A stretch of DNA of 64,000 nucleotides from Prostheceraeus crozeri (Eukaryota > Platyhelminthes > Polycladida > Euryleptidae): the NCBI GenBank assembly GCA_907163375.1, contig CAJQUW010003176.1, forward strand, positions 496,001 to 560,000, given 5' to 3'. The notes beneath the pieces are model-generated. The model made no database searches and was not told the origin of the DNA. It was given only the letters and a program-made list of their open reading frames with translations. The translations under genes and the position numbers were made by a program. Below are positions 24,881 to 36,429 of this stretch, piece by piece. How positions within the stretch are numbered: position 1 is the first letter of the stretch; the number at the start of each line of letters is the position of its first letter.

Positions 24881-27465
24881 GAAATATGCCACCCGTTCGC
24901 TCATTTCTCGATAATACCCTCCCTAATTCTAGAAACTTTTTTATGCTCAGAGCTAATTCCATGCTTTAAATTGAATAAACACCTTTTAAGTGTAAAAGGA
25001 AAATTCATCATTTCATTTTAGATGAAATTTGAAACACGATGAAATAATGTAGACCATCATACCAATGTATTAAAGTAGCTATTGCACAAAATTAGTTGAA
25101 GCAATATATTTTGATGAACATAGCAACAGAATTCTTTTTATATGTATAGAAATGGGCAGTAATTAAACTTAATTTTGGATGCTGATCACATGATGAATCA
25201 GTAGCCTATAGACAATTCTTGGCGCAATCCTTGGACAAAATTCGCAAGGTGCGTTAAGAAACTATGTAATGCGTTGACAATTGAAAATGGACTTATATGA
25301 AATCGTGACAAAATAATAGGAAATTCCTAAAAGTAACTGAAAATAACATACGTGACCTATGAGTGACTGATTACTGAGTAATCAATAAGTGGTAGAGATG
25401 TGCTATAAATAAAATGGCTTGATAAGCGAAATTGTTGGATTATGTGAAACAGCAAATTGATACAGTTGAAATGCATAGTTCGATTAGCAATATCTTACTT
25501 GCAATTAATCAACTCTCAACATTTTTTATTTTATCTAGAAAGGGATTAACTACGCTGTATAATCGAGATTTGACTGCACTAGTACGAAAGCTGTTAAAAA
25601 TGTTAGAATACACTTTGACAACTTGATTGATAGTATTCATGAAACGAGTTGGAAAAATCAATTATTAAATCGTCTAATTATTATTTATTGATCTCCAACA
25701 AATCTTAGACCAACATATTGATCTCAAGTGAAGAAGGAAAAATTACATGTACACTGTACGTACAACATTTGAATAACAGTAGGAAGAGATGTCTTTGAAA
25801 AGACAGTCACCTTGGAAAGGAATAGAATGAAGATTGCAGCAGAGCGGAGTGGGCATAGTCACCCAAAATTTACCACACCAACTAATTACTACTCAGCATT
25901 TTAAATGTTGGACTCCTTTAAACGTTGTAATTCTTTTCACTTGATAATGGCTCTGGTACATTGTCAAAATTAGCTGTTGAAGATCAGTAACTAACAAGAA
26001 GACATTTTAAAACTTTAAAATTTTAATTTAAGAAGGCTATCAGAAAAGGATGTATGCAAAATAAGCTCAACAATATTACAATTACAAGATTTTTAATGAC
26101 TTAATAACTCTATCCATACCATCCATACTATCCATCTTAAAGCTAAGCCGCCCGACCTACGATTTTACGACCTAAAGTTTAGCGCATATTCAAAATTTTC
26201 ATTCTAATGACATGATATGCCTCATCAATTTTTGCCAAATTCATTAAAACTTCAATTTCTTCTTCGCCCTGTCCGATACTGTTAATTACCTCTTTTCGAT
26301 AAACTTTTATAGAGCTTCCAGTATTAGAGGTGCCAATGTTGTGTGCAAAACATGAATCATGCGTTCTCTTCTTTGGAAAATCATCAAGAATACCTCATGT
26401 TTTAATATAACACGCGATCCGCTTGTAGCAGTCAGCTGATTGGATGGTACTTTTTTATTATTTGATGGAGTATATTCGAGAAAATGCTGCTTCGAATTTT
26501 CCTAATGATCCAAAATTCAAAGTGAGACTGGTTTAAGGCCTAGCCAACGTGAGGAAACTAGCCGCAACGCAAGTTGATACTTTCACACACGCTGCATTAT
26601 CGATAGAATTGCAACATGCCCGCGCGGAGTTATTCAAGGAGTGTACATTAGCTGTTATGAGTTGCTCGACATCCAATTCAATAAGTGTCTTTGAACCTTG
26701 TTCAAAGGGCATGACCTCAGTTTGGGCGTGGTTCTAAACTTGGACTATAGTTGCTTCCGTAGTACTGATTAAAAGCTTGTGCTAATTAACGTTTGGTCCG
26801 TCGAATTCTAATTCAACTGACAATTTTTATAGGTTTTCGAAAATATTAGCCATATTTTATGATTTTTATGACACTGGAGACTTGACTTCGTGATTTCAGA
26901 ATTGTGAAAGAATTGCATCTGCAGAAATTGTGTTGTGTTCTTCCACAACTTCATAAACTTTCTCAAATATTTCGGTTCAAAATTCAGAGAGCTTTGAATA
27001 ATTTGTACAATTGACGAAATTTACAAACTTTCACAAAATGCACCAACCTGTAAAAGCATTTTCTGATTTCTACATGGAATCATCACGTCTGGCGGCATTT
27101 ACTCAGAACCGCACGGCACTTCTCTCCACAGAGACAAGATGCATTATACACGCGACACATGACGTCAATTTATGATTTATTCAACACGGTTGTGCATTTT
27201 TAAATGCACCTCATAGCATTAATAGCAGATGATATGCAGATGTTTCATATGAAGCAAATTCATGAACAGACTCATGTGTGGGAAACTGTGCCTAGTAGGC
27301 CTACTTTTGAAAACGTCATTTTCAACATGAATAACACAGCAAATAAGATATTAAATGTGGTAACAGAATCACTAAACAGAACCATTCTCAACAGCACCAT
27401 TCAACAGTTGCAAAAGAATTATTAAAGATATCATCGAGAGAAGAATGGCATCATTCACACGGATG
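24881..27465. other. AT-rich region, nothing recognised
   Basis: About 2.6 kb between the small repeat and the LTR element. No ORF longer than about 75 codons and no family is recognisable. Confidence 0.4.
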
Positions 27466-27470
27466 GATAT

Positions 27471-27727
27471 TGTAATATCCTACATGTTAATTTTATTAAA
27501 AGTAAATTTGTTTAAACTCATCAATTGAATTCCCTTTAAAATTTCTTCATGGTGATTTTGAAACTTATATTTGTATAGGACCGCGGAATTGGAATTAGAA
27601 TTTGAGCTACCTTTTCCCGGTCTTGTCTGGTTATGTACTTTATCTTACACAATACATTAATTATCTTGATGGATCTTGCTCTCATTTAAACATTATTATG
27701 AATGGTATAACACGTTAGAACATTACA
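27471..27727 (+). repeat. 5' LTR of the gypsy-type element
   Basis: It starts TGTAATATCC and ends ATTACA, matching the 3' LTR with only a few differences. I could not match the bases following it (ttcgcgacgagagg...) to a standard TGG-type primer-binding site. Confidence 0.92.
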
Positions 27728-27875
27728 TTCGCGACGAGAGGAAACGAATCTTACATTATTGAATTTACATGAAATGGATTTTCTGAATAATTGATTGGAT
27801 TACACGGAAAAGTTTGCGATGAGTATTACATTCAGTATACATCATCTAAATTGTACGTAATTATCTATTCATTCA

Positions 27876-28625
27876 TTGAAAATGCCAACTAGCTCATCAA
27901 GCACAACTTCGAATGTGCCTACAAGTTCAAGTTCTATCAGAATTGAATCTTACTCCAGACAAGTCGATTTTTCTATATGGCTAAAGAAATTTGAACTTTT
28001 ATTGAAATTAGCTCACGTACCTGATACGGATAAAGTCAATTTTCTGTTGACTAATTTGGAACTGTCAATCTTTGAGTCAGTCGTAACTACTTTTTCTAGT
28101 ATTGATGATTATGATCAAATCGTTTCATTTCTCACTGAACGATATTCAACTCAGGATAAATTTCTGAATAGACTTGACTTCTTGAATGTTACTTTTAGCG
28201 GTTCCTATGATGAGTTCGCATCACGTTTGCAACTCCTTTATGAAAATTTTTCTAGAGAGAATATTCGTGAGGAAATTCCTATTTCAAAATTTCTTAGCAC
28301 TATTCCTAAGTCTATAAGTACTGAATTGAGAATTCGACCTCCTTCTACTTTATCTGAATGCGTTCAGACATGTAATTCTTTGAACTCTGCAAAGCTGAAT
28401 TTGAATCAATCATTTTCTGCAGCTGTTGTTAGTCGTTGTCCAAAGATAACTTCTGCAGGCCTAACTAAGCATAGGAAGAATGACAAAAAGTCAGAATCGA
28501 CTATCAAATGATTTAGATGCGGTTCTTTTGATCATTTAGCTTCTGATAGTAAATGCCCTGCCAAAAATGCTACTTGCAATCATTGTAGGAAAGTTGGCCA
28601 TTTTTCATCGGTTTGTCATGCAAAA
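27876..28625 (+). pseudogene. gag: gag polyprotein of the gypsy-type element, with in-frame stop
   Basis: An open frame of 211 codons starting at 27876 shows the gag capsid-like pattern ('FSIWLKKFELLLKLAHVPD', then a segment with short helices). After an in-frame TGA at 28509 the same frame goes on with two CCHC zinc knuckles (C-x2-C-x4-H-x4-C), one right after the stop and one ending near 28618, which bind RNA during packaging. The protein would form the particle shell. The frame runs on without a break into pol. Confidence 0.85.
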
Positions 28626-30361
28626 TCTACTCATTCCGGCAAGTCGACTAATGAGCGACCTACGAATTTGAATGTTCATATGACGAATTTTTCATTAGAA
28701 AGTGAATATTTTTCGAAAAATAGAGTTTCTAAGCCGTATGTGAATTTGCATGTTGTTTCTGATGCAGGTAATGAATTTTCTCATGCCTTTTTGGTAGATA
28801 CAGGTTCTGATGTGTGCATTTTACCTTCTGATATTTATAGGGGATATTTTGAAAGAGATATCATACCTTTTATGAATGCAACCTTGACCAACTATGATAA
28901 ATCAGAAATTCATGTTTCAGGAATTTTGCGTGACGTAGACTGTGCTTTTAAAGACAGAAGATCTACACATGATTTTCTTGTATGTGACAATGATGCATCA
29001 ATTATAGGTGTAAATGCCATTTCGAAACTTCAGATTGTGGTTTCAGGCCAACTTAATAAGCTAGTCACCAATTCTATTGAACGTACTATTGTCAATTCTC
29101 ATGATCCTGTGACTCTTTCTGATAAAAAGTCAACGACGTTACCTGAAATGAAAGGTTTTCAATTTTTCATACAACTAAAAAGTGATGCACCCTCTACATT
29201 GATTCAGAAAGCTAGGAGAGTACCTTTTGCTCTAGAGTCTGCTATCGAGAATGAGATAGCGAAGCTCCTGAAAAACGATATCATCGAAGAGATCGACTCT
29301 TCCCCCTACCAGTCACCCATTGTGATAGTACCTAAAGGAGATGGTATTCGTCTTTGTGTTGACTATAAAAAGATAAACAAACACATCGTAGTTGACCAGC
29401 ATCCTTTACCGACAGCGGAAGAAATTTTTACCCGACTCTCTGGAGCTAGGATTTCCTCTGAACTGGATTTACGTTCAGCGTATCATCAACTGATCATCCG
29501 GGAAGACTCACGTAATTTAACAGCTTTTACGTCTCATGTTGGCCAGTTTAGGTATAAAAGACTTCCTTTTGGGTTGGCAAATGCGCCTTCAGCATATATG
29601 AAAGTGATCTATTCAATATTGCGTGACTGTCCAAATTCTGTCAGCTACCTTGACGATATCCTCGTGTTTGGCTCAAATTTAGAAGAGCCCGATAGGAGTC
29701 TTGAACAGACATTAGGTAAACTCGAGAAATTCGACATTACTTTGAATACTGATAAGTACCAGTATCGCCAAATTTCAGTTCCGTTTTTAGGACGTATGCT
29801 AGGATCACAAGGTATTTCACCCTTGCCGAAAACTCTAGAAGCTATTTCAAAGGCTGCCACACTTCATGATAAGCAGTAGCTCAGAGCCTTCATGGGTTTA
29901 GTGAATTTTTATAGGAGTTTTATTCCTAATGCGGCAATGCTGTCAACGAACCTCTATGATTTACTGAAAGATAATGTACCCTTTAACTGGTCTGATGTTC
30001 ATAAAAGGGAGTTTGAGAAACTTAAACTGGTCTTACAGAACTATGCTCCATTAGCTTTCTTCGACTGCGACCCGACTACATTGACATATTTGACCACTGA
30101 CGCGTCCGGTTACGGTATTTCAGCTGTTTTGTCACAGAAAGACAACAGTGGAGTTGAGAATCCCGTTTTCTTCTTTAGTAGAAAACTATCTGATAACGAA
30201 AAGGCTTACTCCGCAACAGAAAAAGAATTTTTAGCTGTTCTTTGGGGAGTGGAACGACTCCACCAATATCTGTACGGTCGTCATTTTACCATTAGAACTG
30301 ACCATCAATGTTTGAGACAGTTGCTTTGTAACGGTATTGAAGGTGGATCTGCTCCATGTCG
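28626..30361 (+). pseudogene. pol: pol of the gypsy-type element: protease, reverse transcriptase, RNase H (interrupted)
   Basis: The frame continues from gag. The aspartic protease active site 'DTGS' lies at residues 44-47 counted from 28668. The reverse transcriptase follows, with the 'LDLRSAYHQL' block, 'LPFGLANAPS' and the catalytic 'YLDD' box (residues 327-330). A TAG at 29877 interrupts the connection domain; the same frame resumes and contains the RNase H 'TTDASGYG' motif and 'KEFLAVLWGVERLHQYLYG'. The hAT element cuts RNase H at 30370. Together these would copy the element's RNA into DNA in the particle. Confidence 0.92.
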
Positions 30362-30369
30362 AGTTATAC
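30362..30369. repeat. 8-bp target-site duplication of hAT, left copy
   Basis: agttatac, identical to 33842-33849. Confidence 0.93.
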
Positions 30370-30870
30370 CAGTGGTTCTCAACCTTTCATGCCCCGTGGC
30401 CCCCCTTGCAAACTAATCGGTATACCGTGGCCCACTTGTTCTTGATTTAGTGGATACCGGTAGGTGTACTGCAGTTATTTCTCTAATCGTAGTTCTTATT
30501 AATTTCATAGTTGCGATACTGTCAAATTGTAGGCTAATAATTTTTTTTTTATATTCCTTACGCAAATGTTCGAATATTGCTTTACAATGGTTTACAGGTT
30601 ACTACCCTTTTCACCTGTCAAGTACTGCACTATAGTATGTAAATGTATTAAAGAGACTTGTATTTTGAAACAACTAAAAATCTGACCGAAATAAATGACA
30701 ATTTAAGAATTTTTAGCTTTCCTCTAACTTTCAAGTGGTATGATAACTTCAATACATGTAGGCCTCGCATGTATATCAAAAATCGCTTTTATGAAAAGTG
30801 CATCTAATAACATCTCTCTTTTATGAAAACAGATCTCATAACGTACACATCAAAACAAATACCAGCTGCT

Positions 30871-32655
30871 TCAATGCGATTTCTGCTCTTGTGATTTCTG
30901 CACAAGCCGCTTGATATCCGGTTTGGTGATGGAGGAAGACAAACGGATGTCACTTCGAACGTTGAGGCGGCTTCTTGATTTTGTCTTTATCAGAACCAAA
31001 TTTGAGAATCCCGCTTCGCATAGATAAGTAGTTGCGAACTGCACTAGTATATCTGAGGCTTTTCTGCTAAGTATTGGGTAGGACTCATGAACAGACAGCC
31101 AAAAGTCTGGAAAATTCTCCTTGTTTTTGTAGACGATTTTCGTAGCACTGGAAACCTGAAAGTCAGCCAGTTCTTCAGCTTCCTCGGTTGATGGATCGAT
31201 TTTTGTATTGAAGGGGTCTTTGAGCCACGGAACAGGTAGTGGCGAATTGTCAAAATAAGAGCGAAATTCGGCGGCGAGAGTGTCAAGATGACGGATAATG
31301 ACGTCTCTCACGACGACCGGCAGCTCGACATCATTCATGAGAAGATGCTGTTCCAAAATCGGGATGGAGGAGTCCGATCCAGACTTCATGCGGCTTGTCC
31401 AAATGTCCATTCTGGCCCAGAGTCCCATGAGTTTGTCGTGGACATCAGCAACTGTCACATCACGTCCTTGTAGACTTAAGTTAGCTTCATTGAGACGACT
31501 GAATAGATCCGCAAGGTAAGCCAACTTGATAAGAAAGTCAGTATCACAGAAATGTTCTTGCAGGTTGGTGTCGTTATCTTGCAAGAACACCTTCACCTCA
31601 GCTCTGAGTTCATACAGACGGGAAAGACACTTGCCTCTTGATAGCCAACGAACTTTTGTGTACAGCAGTAGTCCCAGATGTTGTGCTCCCATCTCATCTG
31701 CTAAGATTTGAAACAGACGATGATTTTTGGCCCTTGCACGAATAAAGTTAATGACTTTGACGGCGACGTCCATAGCTTCCATCAGAGGTGCAGGTAGAGT
31801 CTTCGATGCGAGGGAGTAACGATGTAAAGAACAATGTGAAGATGTCACATGGGGCCACTCGGTCTTTACTAGAGTGACGAAGCCGCTGCGGATTCCGATC
31901 ATAGCTGGGGCACCATCAGTGCAGATGTGCTTGAAGTGTATCCAACTGAGTCCATTTGTTTCGAAGAATGAGTCCACTACAGCCTTCACATCGGCTGCCG
32001 TAGTCGTGCCAGTCATGGCTTCGCAGAATAGGAAGTCTTCCTTCATCTTCCCCTCTTTCTCGTAACGGACGAAGGCAATCGGCTGACTTACAAGAGAGAT
32101 GTCGGTGGATTCGTCGAGTTGAAGACTGGCTTGGATTCTGCTTTCTCTTATCTCAGAGCAAACTTGCTGGCATACATCAGAAGCCATTTCGTCAATTCTG
32201 CGGCGGACCGTGTCGTTGGATAGTGATACTTGACGTACCTTCTTTACAGCCTCCGCCCCAATCATTAACTCCACAATCTTTTCTGTGCATGACTTGATTA
32301 GAGTCTCGGCGATATTGTGAGGTTTCTTTTGTATGGCTATTTGATATGCCACCTCGAAGCTTGATTGAAGAGCAGGTTTTTCTTCAGCGCGGAATCCAAA
32401 GTTGGGTAGTGTTGCATCGCGGTCAAATCGTGCTCGCTTGGCAGACACAACAGAAACGGAATCGCCTCGTCTTTCTGGATGCATCGTATCTCGGTGATGT
32501 GCAAGTTTCGATGGCCGTAGAGATGAATTTGCCATGATTGCGGCGCAGTGAATACATTGAGCACAATCAATGTCATTACGAATGCTTTTGGTGAAGCCGA
32601 ATTGCACGTAGCTGTCATTCCATTTGCGAATCTTCGGTTTTGAGTTTGACATCAC
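30871..32655 (-). CDS. hAT transposase, ZBED5/SCAND3-like, 594 codons, intact
   Basis: A single uninterrupted frame starts with a BED-type zinc finger (C34-x2-C37, then H54-x4-H59) that binds the element's ends. It goes on with the RNase-H-like transposase core: 'LQLDESTDIS' contributes a catalytic Asp and 'KHICTDGAPAMIG' and 'HCSLHR' are typical of the ZBED5/FAM200/SCAND3-related hAT group. It closes with the hATC dimerisation region ('ATTYLCEAGFSNLVLIKTKSRSRLN'). It would excise and insert the hAT element in the nucleus. The ATG at 32655 is followed by a second ATG; either fits. The absence of stops or frame breaks over 1.8 kb, together with intact ends, suggests a recent copy, possibly still able to move. 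Related proteins have been domesticated in vertebrates, but the intact ends argue that this one is still a transposon. Confidence 0.93.
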   Translation of the reverse strand: MMSNSKPKIRKWNDSYVQFGFTKSIRNDIDCAQCIHCAAIMANSSLRPSKLAHHRDTMHPERRGDSVSVVSAKRARFDRDATLPNFGFRAEEKPALQSSFEVAYQIAIQKKPHNIAETLIKSCTEKIVELMIGAEAVKKVRQVSLSNDTVRRRIDEMASDVCQQVCSEIRESRIQASLQLDESTDISLVSQPIAFVRYEKEGKMKEDFLFCEAMTGTTTAADVKAVVDSFFETNGLSWIHFKHICTDGAPAMIGIRSGFVTLVKTEWPHVTSSHCSLHRYSLASKTLPAPLMEAMDVAVKVINFIRARAKNHRLFQILADEMGAQHLGLLLYTKVRWLSRGKCLSRLYELRAEVKVFLQDNDTNLQEHFCDTDFLIKLAYLADLFSRLNEANLSLQGRDVTVADVHDKLMGLWARMDIWTSRMKSGSDSSIPILEQHLLMNDVELPVVVRDVIIRHLDTLAAEFRSYFDNSPLPVPWLKDPFNTKIDPSTEEAEELADFQVSSATKIVYKNKENFPDFWLSVHESYPILSRKASDILVQFATTYLCEAGFSNLVLIKTKSRSRLNVRSDIRLSSSITKPDIKRLVQKSQEQKSH

Positions 32656-33022
32656 AAGTTCACAAGCTGTAATTCTTAAGTATCGCAGTCACTCCGCCGA
32701 AAAATTGCTTGATTACTGTGATGTCTGAATCTTTTGCAACTCGCTTGGTGCTATTGGCTTTATAGAGAAGGCGACTCGTGTTAGATAAGAGGCTGATGGG
32801 AGAGAGAGATGGCCGCGCGCACACTGCGAGTGTTGGTCGCTACACCTACAGACGAGTGGGTGGTGGCCACGGGAGGTGATGTAATGTCGGAAGGGGAGGT
32901 AGAGTTTCGCAGAACTTGCTTGGAGAACGACGATGTGCAGGTAATCCAAAAGGATGAATCACTTCATGTAGCTTGGAAGACAGTTGTGCAAGGCTGATGT
33001 CATTGATTGCTTTTTAAGGCAC

Positions 33023-33643
33023 GAGAGTATCCACGGACGCCTGTATCGGCAGGAGGACGCCTTCAGCAGCAGCACGCGACACGATCTCTGTTACCGACAG
33101 CAGGAGGCCATTTGAGAGTGAGTTAATACATTGTTCCTATGGAAAAAATATGTGATCTCTGCACATTTACCCCGCTAACTTCTGAACTACTACTCAGATT
33201 GAGTTCAAATTTGAAACACTGACGATTCAGGGAATGGCGATCATTTCATCTATTCATGTCACATGAAAATTTCCAATATTAAAAAAGTTAGTCAGCGTGA
33301 GAAAATTAGTTAACAGGTTGAAATGACGAAATTCTTCAATTTTCAACCTGTTAACTAATTTTCTCATGCTGACTAACTTTTTTAATATTGAAAATTTTCA
33401 TGTGACATGAATAGATGAAATGATCGCCATTCCCTGAATCGTCAGTGTTTCAAATTTGAACTCAATCTGAGTAGTAGTTCAGAAGTTAGCGGGGTAAATG
33501 TGTAGAGATCACATATTTTTTCCATAGGAACAATGTATTAACTCACTCTCAAATGGCCTCCTGCTGTCGGTAACAGAGATCGTGTCGCGTGCTGCTGCTG
33601 AAGGCGTCCTCCTGCTGATACAGGCGTCCATGGAGAGTATCTC
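33023..33643. repeat. foldback with arms of about 300 bp inside the hAT element
   Basis: 33023-33323 and 33340-33643 are nearly perfect inverted copies around a loop of about 16 bp. The outer ends contain the inverted pair gacgcctgtat(c/..). It lies in the noncoding space of the hAT between the transposase start and the right end, so it is either a nested foldback/MITE or an internal inverted duplication of the hAT itself. No clear target duplication was found. Confidence 0.88.
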
Positions 33644-33841
33644 ATACCGGTATTCTCGCAATTTCCTTGCTTGATTTACAGCGATGGGCTACTCTCTCAA
33701 TCATTGGAAAAAACATTAAATAAGCTTACCGATACTTGACATGTAGGCTTTTGTTATTTATCCCTCGGTCCTCTCGTGGCCCCCAGCAAATGGGTCTGTG
33801 GCCCCCTTAGGGGGCCACGGGCCCCCGGTTGAGAACCACTG

Positions 33842-33849
33842 AGTTATAC
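33842..33849. repeat. 8-bp target-site duplication of hAT, right copy
   Basis: agttatac, identical to 30362-30369. Confidence 0.93.
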
Positions 33850-34202
33850 GATGGGCAACACGACTGATGAACTATAATTATACCGTTGAATATATTCCAG
33901 GGAAAAGCAATACTGTTGTTGATGCGTTGTCGAGAGTCCCTTACATGACGAATGATTCTCACTTAGAACTGCTTGCTGTTGACTTACAGAGTGAAATTAA
34001 TACTCCGGTTTCTTATGATGAAATAAAAGAGAATACCGATAATGACGAGGTCTTGCAAGCCGTATGCAGACTGATGAAAAATGGCTGGCCTAACCGGGCT
34101 TCTAAAGTTCCGGAAATAGCTCGTGATTTTTGGAATATAAGACATGAACTTTCTTGTATTAACGGTGTTCTTTTTCGAAATGAAAAATTCATAGCTCACT
34201 AG
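33850..34202 (+). pseudogene. pol: end of RNase H and linker of gypsy pol, beyond the hAT insertion
   Basis: After the second copy of the hAT target duplication the pol frame resumes. It has the typical Ty3/gypsy 'YIPGKSNTVVDALSR' boundary motif, then a linker. It ends at about 34202, where the next sequence already belongs to the integrase core, so the zinc-binding HHCC domain and the first catalytic Asp of integrase have been deleted. Confidence 0.88.
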
Positions 34203-34924
34203 TGACAACGGTCCACAGTTTGTGTCACATGACTTTCAACAATTTTTACGTGGCCGTGGTATTATTCATCGATGCTCTGCAGTGTATAATCCACAGAGTA
34301 ATGGCATTGTATAACGCTTTAACAAGAATACTGCCAAGTTAATTGATAATACGAACTTTACGAATTGTGATAGTTTACAGCAATCTTTGGATACATTATG
34401 TGCAAAATTACGCAACTAAGCATTCCTCAACTGACTGTTCACCTAGTAATCTTATTTTGAGCTATGGTATGAAGACTAACCTTAATGTTACGACAGAAAG
34501 TGAAGACATAGTGACTGACGCAGGACTTAACTTACGAAATAGTAGTGAAAGGAGCCCAGCATATGCAAATGATCGAAGACGACCTAGGTATAAAGTTCCG
34601 TACTCTGTGGGTGACTATGTGCTCACGAAGCAAGGAAAAACAAGGAATCTGATTTCACAAGTGGGAGCGTATTCCTTCAAAATGGAAGACAAGTTTACCA
34701 TTAATGTTAGAAACATTAAGAAGAAGGTGGAAACACATAATGTGGACTTTCATGATTTTGTTTTTCCAGTAGGAACGAGTTCTCAAACTGTACCGGTAAA
34801 TGATAATACCGAAATTGAAGTCATTCCCAGTTTTAGAAGGGATTCTTTACAACCAAACATTGCACGTAGGTCGTCCAGAGCAAGGAAACGAACATCATAT
34901 TTACAAGACTTTATAACTAAGTAA
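34203..34924 (+). pseudogene. pol: integrase remnant of the gypsy-type element
   Basis: The core resumes with the 'SDNGPQF' block (second catalytic Asp) and 'YNPQSNG', the region of the catalytic Glu, which is replaced next to a TAA stop at about 34311. A shifted frame from 34343 gives 193 codons that carry the C-terminal integrase domain ('VGDYVLTKQGKTRN', 'NVRNIKK') and a basic tail. Loss of the N-terminal domain plus the frame breaks makes it non-functional. No envelope gene is seen before the 3' LTR. Confidence 0.85.
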
Positions 34925-35253
34925 GTGTAAATCCTTTTTTGAAAATTTTAAGTTGATTATTATGCAGAATGAATATTAGGAATATTATTATATATATTAT
35001 ATTATTAGAATGCATATGGCAATATGTTTGTAATAACTAACCAAAAGATTTCATGAATTTCTAGGACTCTTTAAATTCAAACTCAACGTGTATCCAACTA
35101 TAAGTGACGGACTAATGATTTCTAAGTATTGAAAATGACATTTCTTTAACCATATGATGTATGGATATTATTTCCTCTTCTGAGTGATTTGCCTACATTT
35201 TGTAAACTGTGATTTCCTGATTGTCTTTTTGTGATAGAATGATTTCTTTATAC

Positions 35254-35265
35254 AAATGGGGAAAA
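35254..35265 (+). promoter_or_regulatory. polypurine tract (plus-strand primer site)
   Basis: aaatggggaaaa lies directly against the 3' LTR, the position where LTR elements prime plus-strand DNA synthesis. It contains one pyrimidine. Confidence 0.7.
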
Positions 35266-35522
35266 TATAATATCCTACATGTTAATTTTATTAAAAGTAA
35301 ATTTGTTTAAACTCATCAATTGAATTCCCTTTAAAATTTCTTCATGGTGATTTTGAAACTTATATTTGTATAGGACCGCGGAATTAGAATTAGAATTTGA
35401 GCTACCTTTTCCCGGTCTTGTCTGGTTATGCACTTTGTCTTACACAATACATTAATTATCTTGATAGATCTTGCTCTCATTTAAATATTATTATGAATGG
35501 TATAACAAGCTAGAACATTACA
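35266..35522 (+). repeat. 3' LTR of the gypsy-type element
   Basis: It is a 257-bp copy of the 5' LTR; its first dinucleotide is TA where the 5' copy has TG, a likely mutation. The small number of differences between the LTRs indicates a fairly recent insertion, and the hAT inside it is younger still. Confidence 0.92.
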
Positions 35523-35527
35523 GATAT

Positions 35528-36429
35528 AAAATTATTTATCCGTAGACTGCAAATACTCCAAATTCTGCTGTTTTCGTCAGTTTGATACATGGACTACAAT
35601 TAACTTCATAAATAAAACCAAAGAATAAAATCTTCCAGAAATTTCTATCAAAACTCGTTCCGATACGTAGCCCGCAACATCTACTTTTTCTGATAAGTAA
35701 CAAATGTCAGGGCAACAGCAAAACCCGACCTCAAGACTGAAGCCAATACCACAATACAACACGAAAGAGACGTTTCAAGTGAAGATTTTCATCACTCATC
35801 CGGAACAACCACAATGTATTCTTTCTGTCCGCACAACAAAACTACTGGATCACACCGCTATCACTCCAAGTAAATCATTTTAGCTGACTATCGATTTCAA
35901 TGGTAGACCACACCATTGAAATGAGAATTAGTGTCGTCTACCAGGTCTAATGGATTTTCTTGTCAGGAATCACAGGAATGGCAGTTGATCCACATGAGTG
36001 AAAAAATCAGCGCAGACAAGTTAAAATGTCTCATTAGTGTGGTATTGTTTTTCTATTGCCCCAAATATAACATCATAATTCACAAGTGAACGAAATTTGC
36101 CACGCTAAAGTATTCAAACAGCATTTGTTGATATACAGAGTTATTTTAATAAAGCACATGTTCGCACAGTAAAACAATTTCACAATGCAGATTTTCACTA
36201 CGCCATCTACTCGGACGTAAAATAAACAAGAATGGCCATTCTCCAAATTTTTCTTTCCCGTCAAAAAGTAGGAACCGCTTGAGTCAACTTCATGATGCAT
36301 AGGAATTGGAGAATTTAGTTCATTAACTAATTTGTTAAAATATCAAAAGTCCTGCTGCCAACAATTCTTGACTTTTGGTCATCAGTTGCACTCATGGATA
36401 TGTTGTCCCTCTGTTGAGCTCATACGCTT
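35528..36429. other. AT-rich region, nothing recognised
   Basis: About 900 bp between the LTR element and the inverted duplication. Only short chance ORFs are present. Confidence 0.4.

Larger units (their letters stand above)
30370..33841 (-). mobile_element. hAT-type DNA transposon (Charlie-like ends), 3472 bp, inserted in gypsy pol
   Basis: The ends are inverted repeats starting CAGTGGTTCTCAACC, the pattern of hAT-Charlie-type elements. The 8-bp duplication agttatac is intact at 30362-30369 and 33842-33849, the length made by hAT transposases. The insertion splits RNase H of the LTR element. Its transposase gene runs leftward and is uninterrupted. A foldback sits between the gene start and the right-hand end. 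Confidence 0.97.
27471..35522 (+). mobile_element. Ty3/gypsy-type LTR retrotransposon, defective, interrupted by a hAT element
   Basis: Two 257-bp LTRs (27471-27727, 35266-35522) flank gag, protease, reverse transcriptase, RNase H and integrase remnants in the Ty3/gypsy order. The 5-bp duplication gatat lies at 27466-27470 and 35523-35527. A polypurine tract precedes the 3' LTR. gag and pol share one frame, so the ancestor probably had a single gag-pol ORF; it is now broken by a TGA (28509), a TAG (29877), the hAT insertion at 30370, a deletion that removes the front of integrase, and further stops. Without the hAT the element would be about 4.57 kb, short for the family because of the deletion. 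Confidence 0.95.

Noticed and set aside
31288..32065. Plus-strand ORFs opposite the hAT transposase
   Set aside because: Antisense shadows of the 594-codon transposase.
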